Assembly: GCA_030267565.1 (NCBI GenBank)
Contig: BRXU01000021.1
Coordinates: forward strand, 1,086,501 to 1,150,500
Length of the DNA: 64,000 nucleotides
Direction: 5' to 3'
Source of the DNA: Pleodorina starrii
Taxonomy: Eukaryota > Chlorophyta > Chlorophyceae > Chlamydomonadales > Volvocaceae
Each line of letters opens with the position of its first letter. Position 1 is the stretch's first letter. The position numbers and the translations under genes were made by a program. Positions 46,187-56,863 of this stretch are shown one piece after another. The notes under the pieces are model-generated. The model had not been told where the DNA came from. It ran no database searches and saw only the letters and a program-made list of their open reading frames with translations.

Positions 46187-49100
46187 ATGGCCACGCTGCA
46201 AGCCGCTCCCCAGATTGTTGTTCGGAGGGCGTCAAGTGACCGCACTTCGCGAAGTGGTTCTCGGCAGGTTCTGCCGTTTCATTCATATAAGGTTGACAAG
46301 AACAGCATCTTAGTTGATACGTGGATCACGAATTTAAAGGAGCCGGAACCGCTGCTGATGGCGGTCAAGCAGGATTCCAGCGCAGCACCGGACGCCAGCG
46401 CTCCCTCAGAGTCAGAACTTGCGGCACCTAACGAACAGCTCGGCAGCTTCTCCTCGCGGCAGCCCACCTGCGACCGCGCCCAGCCCGCCAATGGAGTGCA
46501 CAGCAGCACCAGTTACGATGCCGCCGACCGCGCCACGCTGCTGCGCAAGTGCACCGTCCATCCAACCAGTTCTCGACGACTACGCGGCCTGGCAGACGCC
46601 GGCCTGATGCTCCTGGCGCTGCTTCCCACCGTCCTGCTGCGCCTCATCCGCACCGCGATGGGCCTGCTGGGCATCACGGAGCACCGCTGGCGCGGCATCT
46701 CCATGGTCCTCCCGCTCACCCTGGACGACCGCAAGCAGCTCGAGGTCACCGCCCGTAACCTGGTCGCCGGCCGCCTAGGCCGCCGCCCCGAGCCGCCCCG
46801 TCGCGGCCCCGTCCCCCCCGCCACCCAGCTCTTGCTCGACACCCACGCCATCCTCGCCGCCGCCGCCTCCACCGCCGCCGCCTTCTCACTGCCCTACGAC
46901 GGCGCGCCCGAGGCCACCCTCCAGTCCAAGCTCGCCTCGTACCTCCGCTCCGTCGCCGCCACCGACAGCGTCTGTCCGCAGGACTGCCTCAAGGCCATGC
47001 GCAAGATCGCCCGCAAGGCCCTCACCGCCCTCTGCGCCGCCGCGCCGCGCCTACCCGCCTCTCCCCCCCCTCCCTTCTCCTCCTCCGCCGCCTCCATCAT
47101 CCTCGCGACGCTCCACGCCTCCCCCTCCGGCTCCGGCCCCCGCTCCTCCGGCTCCAACTTCCCCATGATCTCCCGACCCAAGAAACGCACTGTGGCCAAG
47201 GCCTTCATGTCGGCCTGCCTGCTCGAGCTCAGCCGCAGCCAGCCCGACACGCTAGTCCACCTGGTGGCCCGATTGCCCGACGGCGTCGGAGACCTGGTGG
47301 AAACCTGCACACTGGTGCCTCTGGCGCCCGGGGCAGAGTACCTTCGGCTGCTGGGCGCCGCGGCGGGGGAGCCGGGCGCCTTTGCGGAGCAGCTGGAGGC
47401 GGCGGCGGAGTTTGGGCGGCTGCGGCCCTCGGACGCGAAGAAGGACCCGGCCATGCAGGGCATGGCCATCAACGCGCGCGTGCACGGAGTGGGGGTGGTG
47501 CGCTACGCGGCCCTGGAGGCGGCGGCGGGCGGGTTGGCGGCCGCGGCCGCGGCTGCCTTGCCGACGACGCTCCGCGGCGGGGGTGAGCGGGAGCGAGGCC
47601 CGGAAGACGCGCTGTCGCGACTTCGGCGGGAGATGCAGCAACGGGAAGAGGAGGAGGAAGAGGAGGAGCGGCAGCAGCAGCAGGGGAGAGGTGGGGATGG
47701 GAATGGGGAGGTGCAGAGGGCTGGACAGCAGCCGCGGGAGGGCGCAGCGGCGGCGCCGCCGCGCGGCGGCGGCGGCGGCGGCGTGGCGCAGCAGCAGCAG
47801 CAGCGGCAGGGGGACGGGGCGGACGAGGGCGAGGACGGCGGGGATATGCGGGAGCGGATCAGCAGCGAGGGCGGCGCTTCAGCCAGCTCGGAGGGCGACG
47901 GAGGGGACACGGAGGAGCTTTTGCGGGTCAGTGGGTCAGTGTCAGTGGGTCTGAAGGGGGGTGAGGATGGCGTTGGGGGAGGGAGGGAGGGAGGGTCGGA
48001 GGGAGGGGGGGGGAGGGAGAGGGTTTTAGGGTTTGGGGGCCGGTCGGTGGGTCTGGAAGGGATTTCTGGCCGGATCGGATCGGGTGGGAGCCGTTGGGGT
48101 ATGACTGGGCCTGAGTGGGTGAATGGGTGGATTTGGAGTGTGATCCGTGACGTGACGCGTTTGGATTGACGTGTTGCGACTGACAACAGCAACACCGGGA
48201 GGTGCTGCTGGTCTGTCTGACAGTCTGTCAGTCAGTGGGGTCTTTTCGGGTTTGGGGGGACTGGCAAGAAGGGAGGGAGGAAGGACCGGCGGGGAGGAGG
48301 GCGGGGAGGGTTGGAGCGGGAAATTGGGTTGGGTTTGTGTTGACGTGTATGGCTGGCGGGGCAGGGGGCGCTGGACGGGCGCGTGCGGGTATGCGTATGC
48401 AGGGGGCGAAAGGGCGCTACCGGATGTGGCCGTGGGGGAGCCCGTGTGTGGATCCGACACCGCCCGGCACTACTGTCCATGGGCGTCCTCGACTGACTGG
48501 CTGGCTGCCTGGCTGCCTGCCTGGCTCATTGACTCACTTGCTTGGCTGGTCCGGCCCCGTGTGGCCCCCGCGTGTGTGTGTGTGTGTGTGAGCGGGTGGG
48601 CAACGTCTGTCCGCAGCTGCGGCCCGTGGGGCCCGCTGCCCGTCCCCTGGTCCAGTCCCCGCTCCGGCCTAAACGTTGCGAACATCATCCCGTGCCCTCT
48701 CCCGTGTCCCTCCCCTCGCCTCCCCGCCCCAACCCGCCCCGGCCCGCCCCGGCCCACCACCTTGCTTCATTCTTGCAAATTCACTCTTCAACCCCCCCCC
48801 CACCTTGCTCCCGGCCCCGGCCCCGCAGCGCGTCCGCAAGCACCAGACCACCAGCAGCCAACCCGACCTGACCGACCCCAACCTCCAGACCACCACCGCC
48901 GCCACCGCCACCGCCGCGCCCACTCCCACCGCCTCCAAGAAGGCCGCGGCCCTCATGGCGGCCACCGCCTCCACACTGCGCAGGGCCGCAGCAGCAGCAG
49001 CCGCAGCCGTCTCCGCCGCCACCACCAGCACCTCCGCCGCCGCCGCAGCAGCCGAACCGCCCGCCGCAAACGGCCACGGCGCCGCCGCCTGCTCCCGCCT

Positions 49101-52100
49101 GCCCACCGCGCCTCAGCGGCAGCAGCAGCTGCGCGGGCAGCCCCCCTCCTTCACCGCCGCCTCGGGGCCCTCGACTTGCATCACGCTGTACCCCACCGCT
49201 GCGTTGGACGTGTTTCAGCCCATCTACGCGGTGCCCCGCTCCGGTGCCTTTGCGGTTCACGGCCGGCGGCCTCGCGGTGTGGGTCTGTCGCGGTTGCTGG
49301 CGGCCCACTCGGCGGCTCACTCGCTGCCGGCGGCGGGTCAGGCGGCGCTGCTGCGGCAGCTGGGGTACGGCAGTTTGGAGGAGCTGAGGGGGGAGTGCGA
49401 GCTGAGGAAGGCGCTGTGCGTTGCGCAGGTGGGTGGGGGGGCTGGGGGGGGGGTTGGGGGGATCTGGGTCGGGAGGTTCAGGGTGGGTCGGGAGGGTGCA
49501 GCGCGGCGCAGACAGTTGGCGGGGGGGAGAGGGGAGGGGAGGGGAAGGTGGAGGACGAGGTTGGGGTAGCGATTGCGGGGGAGAGGAAGGAGGACGCGGG
49601 AGGGCGGAAAGGGAAGGGAAAGAGGAAGGGAAGGGAGGGTAATGGTGTGGGTGATGCGGTGTGGGTGCTTGGGATTGGGGGTGTGTATACGGATACGATG
49701 TTGTGGCGGCGCCAGCGCTGGCACTAGCACTAGCACGGGGGCTAGCTCTGGCCAGGCAACGGCCCCGCGAGCGGGCGTCTGTTCCGCGCCTGCATATTGG
49801 TGAGCATGTGTGGGTGCTGGCCGCCTTCCCGGGGCTGATGGGCTCGAGGGGGGGTCTAGGTGCCCGGGGTTGCCCCAGCCGAGGTTGTGGATGCTTAGGG
49901 TTGGGGGTGTGGATGCGGATACGGGTTCTGGGTGCCCGGGGCGATGTGGGTTTGGTGGGTTCGGGTGTTGTAGGGTACCCTGCCTAGCCAGCCAGCATCC
50001 AGGACCACCTGGCAACACCCAGGCTGGGCTGAGCTGGGCTGGGCTGAGTTTCCCCTGCCTACCGGGCCGCCACATCGCCGTACCCCGCCTGCCCCTCGCC
50101 CGGCCGACCCTGCACGCCCCCCAACCCTACTCCTCCATGGCCGCATGTCCCCCTCAGCCTCCTCCCTCTTCCGGCCACTCCAATCCGGAGCCCCACGTCC
50201 ATCCCCCCCCCTCCACCCCTCCAACGTCGCCCCCCACTCACTCCCGCTTCTCCCTCCCCTGGCCTATACGTGGATAACCCCCCGCACTCACTCCCGCCCC
50301 CTCCCGCCCCTCCGCACTCCGCTCCGCTCCTCAGGCCCTCCCCGTGGTGATCGCCTCTCTGCGTCTGATGTGCGGCTCCGCTGCCTGCCTGCGCTCCGCC
50401 TCCCGCACCGGCTCCTTCCTGCACTGCCAGCAGTCGCTGCTGTCCGACCTGCACCGCCACGAGAGGGGCTACCTGGAGGACACAAAGGGGGCGCTGGACG
50501 TGCTGAGTGAGAGGCTGGTGGTGAGGTTCGTGGAGGGAAGCGAAAAGGTGAGACGCGGGGGGGGAGGGGAGGGGAAGGGGAGGGAGGGGAAGGGCAAGGA
50601 CAAGAAAAAAGATACCGCAGGGGAGGTGAAGGGAGAGGGAGGGGGCCGGGCAGGAGGGAAGCCCAGCAACACGTTTGAACCTCCCTACCTCCCTCCCCAT
50701 CCACTCGCTCACACCAGTTCCGGCAGCGGACCCTGCAGTTCCGATACCGCCGCAGCAGGTTTCTTCGGGCAGAGCAGCAACACTCGGCGTTTTTGCCGGC
50801 TTCGCTCTGCAACCGCTGTTGCTGCTCCATACCCCGCTACCAGTTCCATGCCCGCACGCATTCACTCTCAGCCCCCACCTCACCCGCACCCTCAACCTCC
50901 CGCCCCTTTCCTCCTGCCCTCACCCCCTCCCCCCCACCCACCCAGGGCTTCTTGCTGCATTCTTGCAAATTCACTCTTCAACCCCCCTCCTCCTGTCCCC
51001 CCTGTCCCCCACTCCCCCACTCCCCCAGGTCCTTCCGCTGCACATCTCCGGCAGCTCCGCCATCACCGTCTCGCTGCCCTCCGACTGCGTGTCCTCCTCC
51101 GCCCTGGAGGAGGCGGGTCTCGATCGCTCCGCCTTCTGCGGCTCCACCTACGGCCTGACTGCGCTGCTGCTCAATATGGGCATCAACAGCCTCCAGTCGC
51201 TGGGCTTCCTCACCTGGGGCTGGGGGGCGGGGGCGGGGGAGCCGCTGCAGGACACTATCAACAAGTGAGTGGGTGCGGGGGGGGGGCTGCAGCAGGCGGG
51301 GAGGGGAGGGGGGCGGGGGGCCAGGGTGGGGGTGGGGTGGGGTGTAGTGGGGGTGGGGTGGCGTGTAATGGGGTTGGGGTGGGGCGCGGCAGGCTGGGAG
51401 GAGAGAAGGGCGGGGTGGGGTGTAAATGAATCGTGGCAGGGGGGTGGACTGGGGCGAGCGGACCCGGATATCCGAAGCAAGGAGGGGGTGGCGGGTGGGG
51501 TGGAGGTGGTGAAATGCCCTGAGAGGGGAGAGCTCGGATGAATGGATGCATCGGGGAAGGGAGGAGGGGCGCGGGAGTCGAGCTCTGCGCCTGGGGCGCT
51601 GGTAGGAAGCTCTGGAGGGCTCTGGGCGGGCTAAGGGAAGCGGGAAGACTGGGAGGTGGTGCTAAAGATGATGGGACAGGAGACGCGGAGGCTGGGAGAC
51701 GCAGACGCTGGGTTCGTTCTTTCGCCCTCTCCCGCCACAACCCCAACGCCGCCACAACCCCATTCTCGCCCCGCCCCTGACCCGGACCCGGACCACCCGG
51801 ACCGCACACATACACACAGGCACAGTCTCGAGCGGCTGAACGAGTACGCGGCTCGGGCGGGTGCGGCCGGTGGTCCCGCCCTGGCGGCGCTTAATCGGCA
51901 CTACAGTGCGGAGGGGCGGAGGCCGCCCAAGGACACGGACATGTTCTGTCTGGTGAGGTCCGGAGGGAGGGAGGGAGGGAGGGAGGGAGGGAGGGAGGGA
52001 GGGAGGGGGGCCCGGTCCGGACCCGGTGGCGGCGGCAGGATGGGGTGGGGTGGGGTGGGGTGGGGTTTCAGGACCGCGGACGGGTACTTCCATCTCCTCG

Positions 52101-52764
52101 ACTGCTGTTGCGGTTCACTATCCTCAACCCCCGCCTCCCCCGCCGAGTACCCTCTCCGCCCCTGCGCCCCGCGGCCCCCTGAGCACCTTCCTTCCTTCTC
52201 CTGGCCTCCCGCCCGCCCCCAACCCACTGACGCACGTGCCCCCCCCCCCCCCAAGAGACGAGCCTGCCCCCACCGCTGCTTTGGACTGCCCTCGCCTTGA
52301 CGTGTCGTTTGGTCAGTCAGTCAGTCAGCTTGTGCCTTCAAGTCTCTTTCCTCCTCTTGTCCTCACCACCCCACCAACCACCCCAAAAGGTCCGCCGCGC
52401 CTGCTCCGAGGTGGGCGGCGGTCGCGCCGTCAACTGCAAGAGCGGCAAGGACCGCACCGCCCTGGAGGTCAGCAAGGCGCTGGCGGACGAGGTGGTGGCA
52501 GCCGTACAGGCCGCTGGCGCTGCTGGTGGAACTGCTGCTAGCGGCGGCGGGGCTGGCGGCGGGGGGTCTGGTGGTGGGTCGGGGCTGCTGCCTGCTGGTC
52601 AGCGGGACTGGCTGGAGGGGCAGTTCCTGCGCGGTCTGTCGTACATGACCACCAGCGCCAACCACGGCCAGCCGCCCGCCTACGCCTTCAACGAGATGGA
52701 GTTGGCCACACTGCCGCCGGGGTGGAAGCCCGACTGGAGACTGTGCGGAAAGGTGGCGACGTAA
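46187..52764 (+). CDS. Inositol-3,4-bisphosphate 4-phosphatase-like (INPP4-type) phosphatase, 7 exons, about 1,140 aa
   Basis: Exons: 46187-47926, 48829-49428, 50335-50547, 50718-50843, 51029-51264, 51820-51952 and 52390-52764 (stop TAA). Phases agree throughout. The exon 4/5 boundary is odd: exon 4 reads RCCCSIPRYQ and exon 5 VLPLHISGSS, but the donor after CAG is TT, not GT. The final exon carries the CX5R active-site loop VNCKSGKDRTALE (Cys about 1032, Arg about 1038). The CKSxKDR form is typical of INPP4 lipid phosphatases, which remove the 4-phosphate from PtdIns(3,4)P2. NMGINSLQSLGF in exon 5, followed by a Leu-rich helix, resembles the NVGINExQTL block upstream of the loop in that family. 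Exon 1 has a hydrophobic or amphipathic stretch near residues 135-160 (GLMLLALLPTVLLRLI) and an acidic/Gln-rich C-terminal part. Role inferred: phosphoinositide turnover. Confidence 0.78.
48767..48800 (+). repeat. Intronic motif TTGCAAATTCACTCTTCAAC, copy 1
   Basis: Followed by a C run and then, 28 bases later, by the acceptor of phosphatase exon 2. A 30-base block from CATTCTTG through the C run is identical to 50959-50988. Confidence 0.9.
50261..50283 (+). repeat. Copy D of the CTATACGTGGATAACCCC motif
   Basis: GGCCTATACGTGGATAACCC then CCC, about 52 bases before the acceptor of phosphatase exon 3, in the sense orientation. Confidence 0.88.
50591..50623 (-). repeat. CTCCGCTGCG...TTTTT...CCCCC-type motif, antisense copy
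   Basis: On the minus strand CCTGCGGTATCTTTTTTCTT, in phosphatase intron 3. It resembles 39617-39648, 53241-53275, 57931-57962 and 60136-60162. Confidence 0.5.
50950..50988 (+). repeat. Intronic motif TTGCAAATTCACTCTTCAAC, copy 2
   Basis: Identical over 30 bases to copy 1 and ends about 40 bases before the acceptor of phosphatase exon 5. Same gene, different intron, same orientation. Confidence 0.9.
51960..52006. repeat. (GGGA)n tetranucleotide repeat
   Basis: Begins seven bases after the donor of phosphatase exon 6. Confidence 0.93.
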
Positions 52765-55700
52765 GCGCCGCAGCCCGGCGCAGCGGAGGGGAGGGAATGG
52801 GAGGGGAGGGGAGGGGAGGAGGAGGGGCTGGGTTGCGCGGCAGCTCGGGGCTCGCCTCGCCTCGGCTTGCGTGAGGGGCTGGGCGGCCCGTCGGCTGGGG
52901 CGCCTGCTGCCTGTGGCCGGGCTCCCGGCTTGGTTTGGCGCGGGAGGTGGTCCTGTTGCTCAGTTTGGGCGGCGCCGGCCACGCTGGGCTGGTGGCTGGC
53001 TGGCTGGTGGGCTGGTGGGCTCCGCGCTCGCTCGCGTGCGCTGTCCTACTACGTATCCGAACGCGACCTGATGCTATCTGATGCGATCTGATCTGGCCTA
53101 ATGAAAGCCCGATCTAGTCTGATCTAATGTGACCAAATCTGATCTGGTCTGATCTGCGAAGTGTTTGGGCCGACGGGTGGGAGTTGCGGCGCATGCTGTG
53201 GACTGTTCGCTCGCCGCCTGGTCACGGGGGGTGCGGGTGGGGGCTGGGGGTAAAAAGGAAATACCGCAGCGGAGACGGAGACGGCTGGGGGCTGGGGGGT
53301 GGGGTGGTCCGGAGCTGCTCTCCGCCTCCCCTTGCTGTCTGCCCTGGCTCGAGCCCTGGTCGTGGCGGCTTTTAGGGGCATGGCTTTCGATCGGGGCTGG
53401 GCGGGGACCCGGGCTGTGTGCTGCTGCTGCTGCTGCGGTGGTGGTGGCGGTGGTGGCAGCGGCGATGCGGGAGTTGGTTCGTAATCCCAAGCCCCGGATG
53501 GCTGCGCGGTGGTGGGGTGGTGGGTTAGTACGCATGCGGCGGGGTGTGTGCGTGTGGAGCCATGCGCGCGGAGAGTGAAGAAAGGCTTGTTGCGCTTTTC
53601 TGCGCATGTGTGTGAGTGTGGGGTGGGGTGGGGTGAAGGGGAAAGGGCAGTGGAGCGGGGCTTCTCCCGTCGTGGTTGCGGGCATTGTTGCTCTGCCTTG
53701 AGTGGAGAGGGAGACTCGACGTGAGCTTCTTGTGGTGTGATGTGTGATACGATGTGGCGGGGCTAGAGGGTTCGTGGGACGAGCTGTGTCGGGCCTCAAG
53801 TTCCGCCGTCGTGTCGTGTCTTATACCGTAGACATTATACATAACGCCTACCTACTTATCGGTACCTAATTATCATTTACTTCGGCCTCCTGAATGCGGG
53901 ATATGGCCATTCTGCGAGCGCGCTCTCGCGCGCAACCCCTCTTAGACGTGAAGATAGTGCAGTTGCGTTTCTGGCGTCTGTCGCCAAAAAAAGAAAGTTT
54001 TGTCCGTTGCGAAGACTCGGAGGATAGACGAGATTGACGAAGCCCGGGGCAGGCCGATAGAGCCGTTTGTGGCGTGCGGTGCGGTGCGTGGGCGTTGGGG
54101 GATTTGGGGGACACGAAGCGTCAGAGAGCGGTGCTGTGGGTTTTGCCATGGAGCCGGGGCGGCGGGCCCCGGGTCTCGTTTGCCCATACTTTATTCTTGC
54201 TCTCGCATTCTTAATTATGGGTTTAGGGGTCAATAAGATGGGGGATTTGAGACCTGGCGGAGTGGACGGGCCGGGGTGCCAGCCCGTGAGGCCAGGTACC
54301 CTAACCGAGAGTTTTGAGCGTCAGGGAGCACATGGCTTAGGAAAGGGTGTGTGAAACTGGTGTGTGTGTGTGCGTGTATGTTGTGCGTGAGGTCATGTTG
54401 GCACGGGTGTGTGTGCGCGTGTGTGTGTGTGTGTGTTTCTGTCCGTTGGCACGTGGATGCGTTGTCTTCACTTGTGCGTGTGGGGGCGGCGGCACAGTGT
54501 GCTGTGATGCGATCAGGCGGGTGGGGTCTTGACGCGTCTGCGCGTCAAGACGTTTGCGTTTGTGTTTTCGGCGTGTGCTATTGGCTTATGTGTCGTTGTG
54601 GGCTGATTGCTGTGTGATGCCGGCAGCTGGCTGCTGGTCTGGCTGGTGGTCCGGACTGGCTGGTCCCCGGGAGCCTGGCGACACCTGGCGGCACGTGGCG
54701 GGCCGAATAAAGACAACAAATCGTCGTCGTGGGGCTGTGGGGGGTGGTAAGGATAATCAAAGTCGGACGTGCCCGCTGCTGCGTGGCGTTGCGTGGTCTG
54801 GCAACACGGGGTGGCTGATGTGTGAGCCACTCGTGCAGCCGCCCTCACACGTACAGAAGGAAGCACAGGGACAGGGACAGAAAGCGGGCGGCGCGCCCGG
54901 CGACGTGTCGTTATCGTAACCCTAGCCTGCTGCTATAGGCGCACCGGACTGGGCACGTAATGGCTGCATGCGAGGAGCGGGGGAAAGGGGCATGTGGGGC
55001 GCTGTCCTCGAGAGGCAGCAGAGGCCCCCCGTCTGTGAGGTCCGCTGTCAGGAGGTGACGAGGGGGGGGCCCTGTGGGCTGGTTGGGTGGGTGGGGAGGT
55101 GCATCGCGGCGCCTCCGATGATGGTTCGGTGGTTGCTTGCAAACGTGCATCATGGTCCTTTCTAGAAGCGTGCGCGTGCAGGGGTGATCCTGGCTGGGTG
55201 GTAGGAGGTAAGAGGTAGGTTGCGCGAGGGTAGGGGCGGGGAGGAGGAGGAGGGGGCCGGGACGACCGGGACCGATCTAGGCACCGCACACTGCAGGCGG
55301 CTTTGGGGGCACACGCATCCGCGGGAGGGCGCTGCTGCTTATGGTGACGCTGATTCGAATGCTGCTGGTGGTGACGCTGATTCATTCCTAGATGCTTTCA
55401 ATGCTGCTGTGGTGGTAATGGACTGGTGATGATAGTGACGGCGGTGATGGTGGTGACTGGCGGGCCGCGGTGTGGGATGTGCGCAGGGGTGCACCCAGTG
55501 CGTGTTGTGCGATGCGATGCGTCCGTGTACCGTACCAGAAGGATGGGTCGGAGGGATGGGTTTTTAAAACCGTAGGGGTTTTTACGTTGCAGGCGTTCGG
55601 GCTTGCGGATAGCGGGGGGAAGGGATGCTGGTTGACTGTCGCGGACGGGAAGGCGGGAATGGATTGGATTGAATTCGTTATCGGTATCCCGCGGAAGGCG

Positions 55701-56863
55701 GTCGCACTGCGGGGCTTGGGGGACGTGGACACGGCAGGCACCGTGTGAATGCGGTTGCGCGCGTTCAGTAGGGCGAGAAACGGTGGGGCGCTCTCACGCC
55801 TGTCGCCCAGTTGTAATGTAAAGACGTTGGCTCTGGGCCGTTGGCTTTTGGCCATTGGCTTTGGGCCGTTGGCTTTCTTCTTCTTCCTCTTCGATGCTGC
55901 CTGCAGGGCCTTCTCACACACCCCACGGTACTTTCAGCCGTAGGAGGACGAAGCGGGGGCGGAGGCGCGGAGCGTCCCAGTGCCGTGCTTGGATTGCAGC
56001 CAGCGGATCAACCCGGAGCAGCAGCAAAAGCAAAAGCAGCTAGCACATGTGCGCGGGCAGGTAGCACATGTAGGTCCTACAGGCCCACCAAACACCCAAA
56101 CCCCACCAGCTGCCACACCACATACCGGTACGGTACCACCAGCCGCCACATACGATGCCAGCGGGCTGATGCTCATTGGTGCCCACTGGACCTCCGCACG
56201 AACCATTAAACCGGACTTGCTCCGGGCGCTGCGGCTGCGCTGCCACAGACCCGCACTCGGCAGTCAGCACAGCCAAGCGTACTGTACTTCAGCGGCATTG
56301 ACGCCGCCCATCCCGACGTCCCTCGTCCCCCACCGCACCCAGCTGCAGCCCCTAACCCCTCTCCCCCCCCGGCGGATCACGCCGTGCACCCAACGCATTC
56401 CATGCACCCAACGAAAAGAAACCGAACCGAACTGACTCGAGACCAACGAGGGGAGGGGAGGTGGGAGTGAACTCACGCCACCGGCCCGCAAGGCGTGTGG
56501 TGCCGGCAGTCGATGCCACAACCCACACGCCCATACGGCCACACGGCCACACGCTCACACCCGAGCCTCCCTCCAGCCGCCCCCGACCAACTCAACCCAG
56601 CCGCCTCCTCTTCGGCCCTTCACATTCAGGGCCATGGACACATCTCTCGGCATCGATCATACCCCCATATGACCAGGCCAGGGCCACAGCTGCAGCAGCA
56701 GAAGGCGGAAGGACCAGCGCTACGCGGCGGTTGGGTGCGTCGCGGCGTGAGGCCCTCCCTCCCGAACGCCGCCCTGCCCAGCCCAGCCCGGTCCAGCCCC
56801 GGTCCAGCGGCCCTCCCTCCAACGTGACTCCAAAGGCTGTCTGTCGGTCTGTCTGTCTGCTTG
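52765..56863. other. Spacer between two convergent genes
   Basis: No gene recognised. Contents: probable 3' untranslated sequence of the phosphatase; a TAAAAAGGAAATACCGCAGC motif at 53251-53270 (part of a dispersed family); a GATCTGATCT-rich patch at 53070-53160; GT-rich simple sequence at 54350-54440; and, next to the minus-strand gene, its probable 3' untranslated region. TGTAA, the usual polyadenylation signal in Chlamydomonas, occurs on the plus strand at 55813 and 55818. Confidence 0.45.
53241..53275 (-). repeat. CTCCGCTGCG...TTTTT...CCCCC-type motif
   Basis: On the minus strand CTCCGCTGCGGTATTTCCTT then TTTACCCCC. Related copies are listed with 50591-50623. Confidence 0.55.
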
